From Tethya wilhelma (lineage: Eukaryota; Porifera; Demospongiae; Tethyida; Tethyidae), in assembly GCA_964030475.1 (NCBI GenBank), contig CAXIPT010000008.1, positions 5,294,465 through 5,358,464 of the forward strand: a stretch of 64,000 nt of DNA. The letters are read 5' to 3'. This document shows, in pieces, positions 22,251 to 34,900 of this stretch. The position numbers and the translations under genes were made by a program. Within the stretch, counting starts at the first letter, position 1; every line of letters starts with the position of its first letter. The notes beneath the pieces were generated by a model. The model saw nothing but the letters and a program-made list of their open reading frames with translations. It had not been told where the DNA came from and searched no databases.

Positions 22251-22677
22251 TCTCCAGGTTCATCTTAATGGTGAAGAAGGGTTACCGAGACACTCCCTAC
22301 CACAACTGGTACCATGCCTTCTCAGTCGCCCATTTCTCCTATGTTCTCCACAAGCAGTGCGATGGCCTCTCTCTCCTCACTGACCTTGAGGTCCTGGCGT
22401 TGTTTGTCTCTTGTCTGTGCCACGATATTGACCACAGGGGAACAAACAACGCCTTCCAAGTTTCATCAGTACATCTTACATATAATTTACATGTGGTAGA
22501 AACCCAAACTTTATATTATAACACACACACACATACACATGGTTTAGAATTCAGTGCTGGCATCTCTGTATAGCTCTGAAGGCTCAGTAATGGAGGTATG
22601 TTGTTGTACAATCACACCGTCACTATGTATACGATCATAGAATAACTGAATCAAAATTGGTATACTATGTAAATGTC

Positions 22678-22743
<66 letters not shown>

Positions 22744-23469
22744 GTGTATGTAGAGACACCATTTCTCTCAGACAGTGAGCATCCTAAACTCAGAGGGGTG
22801 TAACATCCTTGAGAGCCTCTCCTCTGAGGAGTACAAGAAGGCTCTGGACCTCATCCAGCACATTATCCTAGCCACGGACATTGCCACTCACCTCAGACAC
22901 ATGAAGAGCATCACAGAGATGGCCAATGGTGAGAATCATGACAGGTGCACTTGCACCAGCTAATGGAGACCATGTGCTGTGGTTGGGTGTGTTTACTTCA
23001 AGTCAGATGGCAGCTGCACTGTACCCACTGGGTGTCCAGCTACCAGGCTTCTGTGATACTCTTGGTTGTGTCAATAGTGTTAGCTGGAATTAGTGACAGA
23101 TCTCTCAGCTGTTCTTTGCAACCACCGATTTTGTTTTTCTCTTAACATTGGAACAAAGTTACCTTATATTATGTACTCCTCTTCTATCTCTCTCTCTCTA
23201 GGTGGCTACGATGTGTCCAACCCTCAACATCATAAGCTGCTCTGTTCCCTCCTGATGACTTGCTGCGATCTCAACTCCTCTTGCAAGAGTTGGGATACGT
23301 CTAAAACCATTTCTGACCTCCTCTACACAGAGTTCTTCACTCAGGGTGACCTAGAGAAGGCCCTCGGAGTCACGCCCATTGAGATGATGGACAGAGATAA
23401 GGCGTTTATTCCCGAACAGCAGGTTGAGTTTCTTGATGGAATAGTAGGACCAGTGTACAAGTGAGAACA

Positions 23470-23508
<39 letters not shown>

Positions 23509-23701
23509 CCTCACAACAAATTATTTATTTCAATTTTCACCCCTCAATCTCACTCATACTTCATTCAGGCTGTTGTCTAAACTCTTGCCGGGTGCAAAGG
23601 TTGCTTCGGACTCGCTTCAGTCCAACAGGGAAAGGTGGGCGAGGCTTATGAAGGAGGGGCGTGGCAAAACACCAGACCCTGACCTTGAGCTGGTCATCTA
23701 A
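17087..23701 (+). CDS. Dual-GAF cyclic nucleotide phosphodiesterase (PDE5/PDE11-like)
   Basis: Hydrolyses cAMP and/or cGMP, probably in the cytosol. The first exon 17087-17224 starts [13 protein letters not shown] (start uncertain); about twenty exons follow. GAF-A spans roughly exons 17944-20450 ([30 protein letters not shown]). GAF-B is encoded at 21043-21870 ([44 protein letters not shown]). The catalytic exons are 22258-22468, 22548-22595, 22754-22928, 23202-23460 and 23569-23701. They hold [31 protein letters not shown] (metal ligands), [11 protein letters not shown] and [15 protein letters not shown] with the nucleotide-binding Gln. One intron appears to use a GC donor (CAGGCGAGT, 21819). 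GAF-A exons occur twice around the N at 18679. The dual-GAF arrangement fits PDE2/5/6/11; I favour PDE11/5 from the SLFLLDE and NLF blocks but cannot assign one. Confidence 0.88.
17860..18678 (+). repeat. Phosphodiesterase GAF-A exon block, copy 1
   Basis: Nearly identical to 18680-19509 in both exons and introns, differing by scattered substitutions and small indels of allelic scale. It ends at the single N at 18679, inside the exon encoding VTLSVKILK. The upstream junction with the 5' exons is on this copy. Confidence 0.8.
18680..19509 (+). repeat. Phosphodiesterase GAF-A exon block, copy 2
   Basis: Second copy of 17860-18678, restarting mid-exon after the N and continuing into the 3' exons. 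A GAF domain would normally contain these exons once, so one copy is probably the other haplotype. Confidence 0.8.
20535..20905. repeat. Intronic minisatellite with CCCTAG-rich 39-base units
   Basis: The right half (about 20735-20905) has four to five units of about 39 bases containing AATAGCCCTAGCCCTAG, AGATGAAAATGCC and AGACTA. The left half (20550-20700) repeats TTTTCATCTAAGCC and ACCGATTTTTGATCTAAGC. TTTTCATCTA on the left and TAGATGAAAA on the right are reverse complements, so the two halves could pair. Confidence 0.7.
22205..22254 (+). repeat. (CT)n polypyrimidine microsatellite
   Basis: About 50 bases of (CT)n ending in CCAG, the acceptor of the first catalytic phosphodiesterase exon (22258). 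Confidence 0.75.
22680..22739 (+). repeat. (CA)n microsatellite
   Basis: About 60 bases of CA dinucleotide in a phosphodiesterase intron, 14 bases before the acceptor at 22753. Confidence 0.85.
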
Positions 23702-24144
23702 AAAGTCAATCCACCAGAACTTTAGGATATTTACATCAATTATTTTTAAATCCCCTATTAATTTAATATATAATAATAATTATTGCTAATGGTCAATCAA
23801 CCCAATATTGCAAGTTGACACAATACATCGTACAGTATACAGTCAAGTAAATACAATGTAAGATAAGTTAATACACAGTCTGAAGTTTATATGTGCAATA
23901 CATACCATGTAAAGGTGCATACATTGTATGGTGCTACTGTATCAGTTGTTCCAACAATAAGGAAAATGAAGATGGCTTGCCATTGAAAGTGTGACAAGGC
24001 AACAAGGAGATAAAAGAGACAATATGTAAAACTAAAACTTGGCCACAAATGAATGAATTCAAATACAAAATTGCAATTAATACACAAAAGAGACTCCATT
24101 CAACAACTCACACACACACACACACACATTCACTGAGACGGCTC
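23702..24144. other. Convergent intergenic region
   Basis: The 3' ends of the phosphodiesterase (plus) and the RING gene (minus) face each other here. The region is AT-rich and contains TAATATATAATAATAA runs and a short (CA)n at 24108-24128. No gene is visible. Confidence 0.5.
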
Positions 24145-25151
24145 CTAGTCCACAGTAGCAGTGGTCCGGGGGGCAACAACCTCATCCTCCCCCTCTAAGG
24201 GGATGGCCACGTGAACCGGGGGGTCATCAGCAGGGGGAACTGCGTCGTCATCTTCAATATGAACCCTCAATGCATCCAACGAAGGTTGCACCATGACCAC
24301 ACGGACGCTAGGCACCTCGCCGTGAGTGATTTCACTCTGACTGTCAGAGTCGCTGGACTCACCTCCGTGCTCCAGTAGGCTGGTCTCTCTGTCTGCTCTT
24401 TCGTTTCTCGGGATTTGGCTGTTTGATGCTCTGGAGTTGGTCGATCTGTTTCTAGTGGTCTTTCTGCGTCGATTTCCATGTGGAATGTTCTCTGAGATGT
24501 TCTGTTTGCACATCGGACAGGTCCTCTTTATCTTAATCCACGGATCAATGCATTTCTTGTGGAACTCATGGCTGTGGGGGACACAAGACAGGTCATGTGA
24601 GTGTGGCAATCAGTGCTTTGTGGTTCTTGGCAGGGAACATGGTAATATTATTGAAAGCGAATGCTTTGTATAAGCTGAGTGAGTAGAAGTTAGCTTTTGA
24701 AAATGACATTCCATTAATACCACTTGAAGGAGAGCAACTCAAGCCAGCCAAGATATGTGGTGTGTATGTATACCTGGAAATGTTTTAGCTAATGGACTAA
24801 TAAAATTTAATGAAAGGGTCTGGCACATGCTCTACACAAGCTGGAGAGCCATGAGTCTGACCTGGTGTAGCTAAGGAAGAAAGGCAGACCAGAGGCAGCT
24901 GCTAACAACCCATGGCAGGTGGCACTTCTGACCCACAGGGTTAAAGTGCAAATGAGTTGACACAATAATTAGTGCTTATCTTCACCAAGCAAAGGGAACT
25001 TCTTTTTAATTGAAACCAAACATGTATATATGTACTTCCTAAAGGAATGTACTAACATTTCAGCACTGACTGATGTTTTGCAAACAGGATGGGGTCACAT
25101 ATAACTTGACAAATAAAGGCCTTATGTGTTCATTGCCCCATACCTAACATG

Positions 25152-25187
<36 letters not shown>

Positions 25188-26246
25188 TCCTTCCCACTAA
25201 TAACTCACTCGCAGGGCAGTGTTCTAATCAACTCCTTGTTCCTAAATGGATCCAGGCAAACTGCACACGTCAGCTCTTCATTTCCCTTTAATTAGAAAAG
25301 AAAATTGAACTCGTCATATAAGGAGATTCTTGAAATTCTTAGTACATAATATTCACAAGCTAATTACAGTCCTGTGACAGTTCACTGGGTAACATGACCT
25401 CACCTTGGACACTTTGTGGGTCCTGACAGGAAGAGCACTCATCACTCTCCTGATCTCATTCTGGGTTTCAGCCTGGAACAGTCCACGATAAAGATATTTT
25501 TCAACACACACACACACACACATGTACTAACATGGTTTACCTACCCTTCTTCTCCGAGCTCTCATGGAGTAGCGGAACTTCTTGATGTAGCTCATCGCGA
25601 ACCATAAACAGGAGAGCGTCATCAGGATACAGAAGGCAAACACCACGAAATAGAAAGTGTGTGAGCCACTAAATAAGCTGTGGTTGTACTCTCCCACGAT
25701 AGAGAGCTGAGGGGGAGGCACGTTGGCTGACAGCAGAGCTGACTTCAGGTCGTTCAATTCCGTCTCCTTGAGTTGTAGAGTGGCTACCGTGATGGGGAGC
25801 TCACGAGTGCCCTCCCCCTGGTTGGAGGGCTTCTTTTGCGACGGGAAATAGTAGAAGACTACAGCTCGCAGGTTGTTTGTGTATGCCCAATAGGCCTTTG
25901 TGTGGGGGGTACAGCCACCAGCGAGGGGTACCAGTAAGGCGGCATTGAGCAGCGGGCTAGGCTCGACACGTGGCATTGGCCGTGGTAATTGTGAGGTTAT
26001 ATTGGGTCTGGACAAGTTGAAATGATCCCCAAAATGACACCCAAAGCGATCATTTTCTTCCAATATTAGCGACGCAGCTTTCACGTCCACGGGAGCTTCA
26101 ATGTACGATGCGTATTCCCCAGGTCTGTTCAGGGAGAAAGATCCAGCGCTGATAGTCACTAGAGGCTGGTAGTAACTAGTGCATTCTGAGAGCACCACAC
26201 ATAACGCCAGCAGGCAGGATAGCAGACAGGAGGATAACAAATCCAT
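24145..26246 (-). CDS. PA-TM-RING E3 ubiquitin ligase (RNF13/RNF128-like)
   Basis: Membrane-anchored ubiquitin ligase of endosome, lysosome or secretory membranes. Exons 26246-25545, 25472-25404, 25285-25209 and 24571-24145 join in phase to 424 residues. Residues 1-22 form a signal peptide (MDLLSSCLLSCLLALCVV). A protease-associated luminal domain follows, with LLNAALLVPLAGGC and RAVVFYYFPSQ. A single membrane helix (TFYFVVFAFCILMTLSCLWF) precedes a basic stop (RRRR). The RING-H2 finger is CAVCLDPF, LPCDHEFHKKCIDPW, CPMCK, with the expected C3H2C3 ligands. The tail is long, Ser- and acid-rich (GGESSDSDSQSE). Domain order and size fit the RNF13/RNF128/RNF150 family, but I cannot assign one orthologue. 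Shares a short bidirectional promoter with RPL9. Confidence 0.88.
25155..25185 (+). repeat. (CA)n microsatellite
   Basis: Pure CA dinucleotide tract of about 30 bases in an intron of the RING ligase gene. Confidence 0.7.
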
Positions 26247-26377
26247 TTCGACTTCTCTGTACTTGTTGTTTTGTTCGTAAACGTGATCGTGAATTGTTTT
26301 GGAGGAGTGGTTATGAATAACGGTATAACCCGATCACATGATTGAACAAGTCGGAGCTCCACCTCTAATTTGTTTCA

Positions 26378-26392
26378 TTGCGCATGCGCAAA
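26378..26392. promoter_or_regulatory. NRF1-like palindrome in RING ligase / RPL9 promoter
   Basis: TTGCGCATGCGCAAA matches the palindromic NRF1-type motif (GCGCATGCGC). It lies between the divergent RING ligase and RPL9 genes, immediately before the pyrimidine tract CTTTCTCTTTCTTG at 26394-26407, which looks like a 5'TOP start followed by the GTAAGC donor of a non-coding first exon. Confidence 0.55.
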
Positions 26393-26620
26393 ACTTTCTC
26401 TTTCTTGGTAAGCGTGGTCTCTTGTACATGTGGAAGGAGGTAAGCCAGTATATCAGTTCACAACTCATACATCTTACACTTTAATATGCCTACCCCATCG
26501 GTAAGCTAATGAAGAGGTAATCTTCTTTGGATCAAAGTCACTATTTTGATGTATTGACTGGATTCTGTGTCGTTCTGTGACGATAGATTTGTGTGTGTGT
26601 GTCTGTTCTATTCTGCAGAG

Positions 26621-27484
26621 ATGAGGACTATACACGCATCACATATGATTGACATACCTAAAGATGGTAAATAAATTGAGCTTCATACTGTCCCACTACA
26701 GGGAGTAGATGAGCTAATCTGATTTAGTGAATTTCACATACACACATACACATACTACACACACACACGCACACACACACACACACAGTCAAGGTGGTTG
26801 TTAAAAGTAGGATAATTACTGTCAAAGGACCTAGGGGGAAACTGGTGAAGTCCTTCAAGCACATGAGCATTGAGTTCTTGAGGATCAACAAGAACAAGCT
26901 ACGAGTTGACATGTGGTTTGCCAACCGCAAGCAACAGGCCTGTCTCAAGACAGTCATTGGCCATTTAAACAACATGTTCAAGGGAGTTCAATACGTAAGA
27001 AACAAGTATCTGAAATTCCATTCAATATAAATCTGTGTGATGCTTTTTTGTGGCACACATGCACATTCATAATTATATGTGCTTATAATGTAGGGCTATC
27101 AGTACAAGATGCGTGCTGTCTATGCTCATTTCCCCATCAACATGGCCATGTCTGAAGGCAACACGGTGGTGGACATCAGAAACTTCCTCGGAGAAAAGTA
27201 CACACGTACAGTTCGCATGAGACCAGGGGTCACCTGCCAACCGACGGGCGTCAAAGATGAGATAAAGGTGGAAGGAAATGATTTAGAAATGGTTTCACAA
27301 TCTGGTGAGTTGGTTGAGGACTTTTTAAAGTATTTGGTTGTGTTTTTATTTATTTATTTATTATTTTTTTGTTTCAGCTGCACTCATTCATCAGTCTGTT
27401 CTTGTGAAGAGAAAAGACATAAGAAAGTTTTTGGATGGTATCTATGTGTCAGACAAGGGCACAGTGGATCGTATTGAACAGTAG
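26621..27484 (+). CDS. RPL9: 60S ribosomal protein L9 (uL6)
   Basis: Structural protein of the large ribosomal subunit. Coding exons 26621-26666, 26789-26994, 27094-27304 and 27378-27484 join in phase to 189 residues (human 192). Characteristic stretches are [15 protein letters not shown] at the N terminus, [53 protein letters not shown] and the C-terminal [18 protein letters not shown] short non-coding first exon with a TOP-like pyrimidine start probably lies at about 26394-26407. The acceptor of exon 2 is a (CA)n microsatellite ending directly in AG. The gene looks intact. Confidence 0.97.
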
Positions 27485-27639
27485 ATAGTGTTGACTGTTT
27501 GATGTTCATAATAATCTGGTGACAATAATGATTTTATGTTGGACATTATGTAAATGGTGGTGCGCTTTAATTAGAGTACACACGGCATCCTTATTAGGGG
27601 GATTTCCCGCATAACTGCCAATGGTTCGCTGTGTACCAA

Positions 27640-28277
27640 ATGCAACAAGACAGTAGCTCTTTTCTTCCAGGCGGAAGCCAGTGTATACCTGATACAAGGT
27701 CAACAAGCAACGGTAGAGTCAAGGAAAGGTTGCTGAATCGTAGTTCTAGATCTGAACGTCTTTCCTACGGAAGTATTAGCAGTTCCAGCAGTGGGATTGG
27801 CCGACCAAACCATGATCAAGTCGCTGCACATCTCCACGAACAGAGAGGATTAGCTGAAATGGAAGAAAGCGAGAGAATGGATCCACCACAACGAAGAGAG
27901 CGAGTCATCAGCGCTAGGAACGTCTACCTGCCTCCTCAGAAGTGGTACAAGCGGTTACACGTTCCCGGAGTGTTCAACTCCCGCGCCTCCCCGCACTCCA
28001 ACTCCATCCACACCACCAAATACACTGTCATTAACTTCATCTTCAAGAACCTCTGGGAGCAGTTCCACCGCCTGGCCAACATCTACTTCCTCATCATACC
28101 AGTATTGAATTTTATACCAGCTGTCGAGGCTTTTGGTAAAGAGGTGGGCTTCATCCCTCTTCTGTTTGTGCTCAGTGTAACCATGGTGAAAGATGCGTTT
28201 GAAGACTTGAGAAGGTACAGATCAGACAGAGAGGTCAACAGGAGATTGTGCAGTGTGTACGACTGGTGGGTATATTG

Positions 28278-28321
<44 letters not shown>

Positions 28322-29369
28322 GTACGGCATGAATTTATTGCCAGCTGCTTTCACACTCTCAGCCACATTGCCTTGAGTATGTGTCGACAAGACATTACCA
28401 CAAATTAATAATGCATAGTTCAATCATGTGTTGTTGATACCTCCTACTGCTAGTGTGTAGAAGGTTTGTTGTTAGTCACTTAGTCCCAAAAAGGTTGCAC
28501 CCACAACGTTTATCTGTTTACATCAATAATTTGTCTTCACTTCCTCAAACACAGGGTGGCAGGAAGCTATGTGTCTAAACAATGGCGCCATGTTAGAGTC
28601 GGAGACTTTATCGAGCTGCGATGCGATGAGGTGATACCTGCGGACATCTTGGTCCTCTCCTCCTCTGATCCCCATCGGATATGCTACATTGAGACGGCCA
28701 ACATTGACGGGGAGACCAGTCTGAAGCAGAGGCTGGTGGCCCCCTCCGGAGTGAGGGAGGAAGAGGTGAGGTTGGCCTCCATGGAGTTTCTTTCATTATT
28801 GAGCTCCCAGCTTATCACAATTTGTTTTTGTTAGTACATAACTTTCACTATGTGTGTTTCAGAAAGTTCTGACTTCAAACAGTAGCTATTTTGCATAATT
28901 TTCACTATGGAAATACCTACATGGTTGACATAATATAGACTATAGTATACATTTGTCTTTTTCTCCCTCAATTCAGCCCCCCTCTGAACATTTTGACCCC
29001 TCAAGGTTCGTGGGGGAGCTTCACGCTGAGGAACCCCACAACAAGATCTATGAGTTCAATGGCTACATGTAAGAGGCACACACACAAATATTGAATTATT
29101 ATATCTGGTATGCATGTCAATTGCTGGTTGTGAAGGTTTGAAAATGTCTGGTTGTTGTAGCAAGTCTTGTAGCATAGAGCTGCTAATATGACGTAATGGT
29201 GATGTAATCAATCTGTTAATATCTCCAGTCAGGAGCCAAATGGTGTGAGAAGTAGTGTGGACAGAAACCACCTTCTATTGCGAGGCTGTGTGCTCAGGAA
29301 TACCACCACTGTCACTGGCATTGTCGTCTATGCTGGTGAGAAATGGAGAGAGAGAAAGTCTCATTCCTT

Positions 29370-29428
<59 letters not shown>

Positions 29429-29866
29429 GCTGTGTTCTAGGCCATCAGACTAAAGCCTTGTTAAACAACAGTGGTCCTCGTGCCAAGAGGAGTAAGCTGG
29501 AGAGAGACATCAACACAGAGATAGTGTCTCAAGTTGTCATCCTAGCCATCCTCTGTATCTCTGGTGCTATAGGTACACACCAAACCATTCAAATATTAGG
29601 ATCACAATATTCAGATCCTGATATTTATATTAGGATCAGGATAGGATCGGAATATTCTAATGTCCGGATCCTAACACTTGGTATCAATATATTATGCACA
29701 CGCTCTCTTCCTCTCTTTTTGCATGCAGCCAGTGGTGTGTGGACCTCTCAAAACATTGACAAGAACATAACCTTCTTTCCCTTCAACTCTGACAACATTG
29801 ATCCTGCCCTCGAGGGGTTCGTTAGATTCTGGACTTTTGTGATTCTCTTCCAGGTATGTCATCCTT

Positions 29867-29924
<58 letters not shown>

Positions 29925-29958
29925 NNNNNNNNNNNNNNNNNNNNNNNNNNNNNNNNNN

Positions 29959-30007
<49 letters not shown>

Positions 30008-31057
30008 AAGTACGGCATGAATTTATTGCCAGCTGCTTTCACACTCTCATCCACATTGCCTTGAGTATGTGTCGACAAGACATTACCACAAATTAATAAT
30101 GCATAGTTCAATCTTGTGTTGTTGATACCTCCTACTGCTAGTGTGTAGAAGGTTTGTTGTTAGTCACTTAGTCCCAAAAAGGTTGCACCCACAACGTTTA
30201 TCTGTTTACATCAATAATTTGTCTTCACTTCCTCAAACACAGGGTGGCAGGAAGCTATGTGTCTAAACAATGGCGCCATGTTAGAGTCGGAGACTTTATC
30301 GAGCTGCGATGCGATGAGGTGATACCTGCGGACATCTTGGTCCTCTCCTCCTCTGATCCCCATCGGATATGCTACATTGAGACGGCCAACATTGACGGGG
30401 AGACCAGTCTGAAGCAGAGGCTGGTCTCCCCCTCCGGAGTGAGGGAGGAAGAGGTGAGGTTGGCCTCCATGGAGTTTCTTTCATTATTGAGCTCCCAGCT
30501 TATCACAATTTGTTTTTGTTAGTACATAACTTTCACTATGTGTGTTTCAGAAAGTTCTGACTTCAAACAGTAGCTATTTTGCATAATTTTCACTATGGAA
30601 ATACCTACATGGTTGACATAATATAGACTATAGTATACATTTGTCTTTTTCTCCCTCAATTCAGCCCCCCTCTGAACATTTTGACCCATCAAGGTTCGTG
30701 GGGGAGCTTCACGCTGAGGAACCCCACAACAAGATCTATGAGTTCAATGGCTACATGTAAGAGGCACACACACAAATATTGAATTATTATATCTGGTATG
30801 CATGTCAATTGCTGGTTGTGAAGGTTTGAAAATGTCTGGTTGTTGTAGCAAGTCTTGTAGCATAGAGCTGCTAATATGACGTAATGGTGATGTAATCAAT
30901 CTGTTAATATCTCCAGTCAGGAGCCAAATGGTGTGAGAAGTAGTGTGGACAGAAACCACCTTCTATTGCGAGGCTGTGTGCTCAGGAATACCACCACTGT
31001 CACTGGCATTGTCGTCTATGCTGGTGAGAAATGGAGAGAGAGAAAGTCTCATTCCTT

Positions 31058-31103
<46 letters not shown>

Positions 31104-31538
31104 CTGTGTTCTAGGCCATCAGACTAAAGCCTTGTTAAACAACAGTGGTCCTCGTGCCAAGAGGAGTAAGCTGGAGAGAGACATCAACACAGAGATAGTG
31201 TCTCAAGTTGTCATCCTAGCCATCCTCTGTATCTCTGGGGCTATAGGTACACACCAAACCATTCAAATATTAGGATCACAATATTCAGATCCTGATATTT
31301 ATATTAGGATCAGGATAGGATCGGAATATTCTAATGTCCGGATCCTAACACTTGGTATCAATATATTATGCACACGCTCTCTTCCTCTCTTTTTGCATGC
31401 AGCCAGTGGTGTGTGGACCTCTCAAAACATTGACAAGAACATAACCTTCTTTCCCTTCAACTCTGACAACATTGATCCTGCCCTCGAGGGGTTCGTTAGA
31501 TTCTGGACCTTTGTGATTCTCTTCCAGGTATGTTATCC

Positions 31539-31584
<46 letters not shown>

Positions 31585-31938
31585 AATTTGGTTATCATTC
31601 TTTTCCTCTTAAAATCTACAAACTCAACTCGTGTGAAAATTCCAGGTCATCATCCCCATCTCCCTCTATGTTACCTTGGAGATAGTGAAATTCACTCAGA
31701 TCTTCTTCCTCAACTGGGATCGTGCCATGTATTATGCACCCACAGACAGACCATTTGAGTGCCGAGCTCTGAACATCACTGAGGACCTTGGGCAGATCCA
31801 GTATGTGTTCTCAGACAAGACAGGGACACTCACAGAGAACCAGATGGTCTTCAAGTGCTGCTCCATTGGTGGCACCAACTACCCCCACAGCCTGAAAGGT
31901 ATGTGAGTGTGTCACTGCCAGCCTCATCAACTCACAGA

Positions 31939-31996
<58 letters not shown>

Positions 31997-34900
31997 TTAG
32001 ATGAATTCACTAAGTATGGAGTAGACATCAATGCCTCAGTGTTCATGCACACAGCTGCCCAAGAGACGGTAGAAGAAGAAGAAGAAGAAACTGATTTCCC
32101 TGAACCTCCTGTAAGAAATCAAAGTCTTTTGCTATCACTAATGAATCCTCTTTCTTCTCCCTTCCTGCAGAGTGAGGAAATTGAACTAGACCGTCTCTTA
32201 CTGAGCACGCTCAGACACGAGACTCTCAGCCAAGCTTACATCAGGGACTTCTTCATCACCATGGCGATCTGTAACACTGTAGTGGTGGTGTCCAAGAGAG
32301 GGAGAGATGATAAAGAGGACCATCAGAGGCAAAGGTCAGGGTCTAGAAATGGTGGTGAGAAGAGAAGGGTCTTGAAAGAAGACATCTTAGGTCTGAACTA
32401 CGAGGCAGAATCACCAGATGAAGCTGCACTAGTAGAGGTTAGTGTGTTTGTAATGGCTTATTAGCTAGCTGGTTGTCAACTGTCATCATCCATTCCTCCA
32501 GGCTGCCAGAGCGTATGGCTATGCCCTTGTGTCAAGATCTCACAGCTACTGTGCAGTGTCTGATCCAAATGGAGAACTGCTGGAATTTGACGTCCTTCAT
32601 GTCCTTGAGTTTGACTCCAATCGCAAGTGCATGTCTGTCATAGCTCGTCAACGAGGTGACGACAGGGTCATCCTCTATTCAAAAGGTGCTGACTCAGTAA
32701 TCTTCAAAAACCTCCGCCATCAGTTCCTTCCCAGGAGCAGTACCGTGGTGCCTGGGGGGGACAGGGAGGAGCTCCAAGACATCGCAGTGAACGATCTCTC
32801 TCACAGCAAGCCTAGTGAGCCTTCCATTGGAGTGGCCACCAACTCTCATCTTGACATGTATGCTCGTCTTGGTCTGCGGACCCTGTGTCTGGCCCGGAGG
32901 GTGTTCTCAGAGGAGGAGTACAGAGAGTGGGCCAGTGAGAGGAAGACCGCTGAAATAGCACTGGAAGACCGCGACACACTGCTCAATGAGACAGCTCTCA
33001 GGGCAGAAACAAAACTAGAGTTGCTAGGTATGATCAAAACAAATTTTATAGCGGGAAATTTTCGTAGCTCAAAATTTCGTATAAATCGGTAAAAGAGTGC
33101 TTTTGTAGTTTTAAATTTTGTATACGCAGTGTGTATTAGTATTGCATATAAGGCAGAAATTAAGTTTTTGCAGTTTTAATTTTTGTCTATCCGAATGGCA
33201 TACGAAAAATCCCAAAATTTGCACCATACGAAAATTTCCTGCTATACGGTAGCCTAATTTATGTGTGTGTTGAATTCCTTGATTGGGTTCTAATCAAAGG
33301 AGTTTCCTCTTTCTGTGCCTGCAGGATGTACGGGTATTGAAGATCGTCTCCAGGAGGGAGTGCCTGAGGCCATCGAGAGTCTGCGGAAGGCTGGTCTGAA
33401 GGTGTGGGTTCTGACGGGAGACAAGCAGGAGACAGCCATCAACATCGCCTACTCCTCCTGCCAAATTGACCCCAGCATGGACCTCATTGTCATCAATGCT
33501 TACACCATGGTGAGTTGATCCCTGCATGTGATGGAGAGATGCTTGCCTAACACTGCAGTGTGTTGTAGCTCTTCAGTGAAAAGTTGGCTTGAGTGGTTCT
33601 AGAAGTTTTTTTTTTCTCTCATCCTTCCTACCAGGACCATTGTAGGATGGAGCTGGAGCACCACCACAGGGAGTTGTACCCTGACCTCAACCTTGATGCT
33701 GATCGTAGCCAGGACAGCAGTGACTCCTTCCTCACTCGTATCCCTCTGCTCAGATCGGTCTGGAGGAGGAACACTTGTGACGACCCCATTGATCACAGGG
33801 GCAAACCCAAAGCATTGGTAATTGACGGGGGCACTCTCCTCTATGCTCTGTCTCCATCGTTGAAACAGCTGTTCCTGGATGTGGCAAAGAAGTGTCACTC
33901 TGTCATCTGCTGCAGAGTGTCACCATTGCAGAAGGTACAGTATAGTCGGAAATATTTAGAAATTTGATGGTTAAATTGATTGCCAGAAAAAGATTAAAGA
34001 TTGATGTGAGGAGAAAGATCAAAAGATTAATTTGTGCTGAGAAAAAATTTAGAAGATTGATGTACACTAAAAAAAAAATTAAAAATTAATGTGTGTGGAG
34101 AGACATTAAAAGATTGATGTGTAAAAATAGATAAAGTGATTTAGCCCAGACCTGCAACACTGTGTGTCTGCTAGCTGCATAATATGCTGAGCCTTATCAT
34201 GTACCATCTTGTAGCATTAACCAGCCCCACCCCTCCCTGTACCTTCCCCCCTGCAGGCAGCTGTGGTGGAACTGGTGAAGAAGCACCTGAACCAGATGAC
34301 TCTGGCCATTGGAGACGGTGCCAATGATGTCAGCATGATACAGAAGGCTCATGTGGGTGTGGGCATATCAGGCAGAGAGGGGATGCAAGCTGTCATGGCC
34401 AGTGACTTTGCCATGGCTAGGTTCAAGTTCCTTGTGAGGCTCCTTCTGGTCCACGGTCACTGGAGCTACTCTCGCCTTGCCAGAATGATGCTCTACTTCT
34501 TCTACAAGAATGTGGTAGGCAGCCTAGCAATCTGTAGCTTCAGATGGTCCTGCTCTTTGTTTGCATCTAGTATTACAATGAGACCAGTTTCTGTCTAAAA
34601 TTTTAATATTAGTTTCATCATTTGCAAACTTTGGGAGTTTGTTGTTTTGGTTTACTGTTAAAGTAAGTGAATGTACACACTCACTCACCCACATCCTAGA
34701 CGTATGCAGTCCTGATCTTCTGGTTTCAAATCTTCAACGTGTTCTCTGGCTCCAATCCAATTGATGGCATTAACCTCCTCATATTCAACCTGGTCTACAC
34801 CAGTCTCCCTATCATGGTGGTGGCTGTCACTGACCAGGACCTCAGAGCTGATGTCCTTCTTAAGAATGAGGCCTTCTATGAGCAAGGAAGGTGTTCCAAA

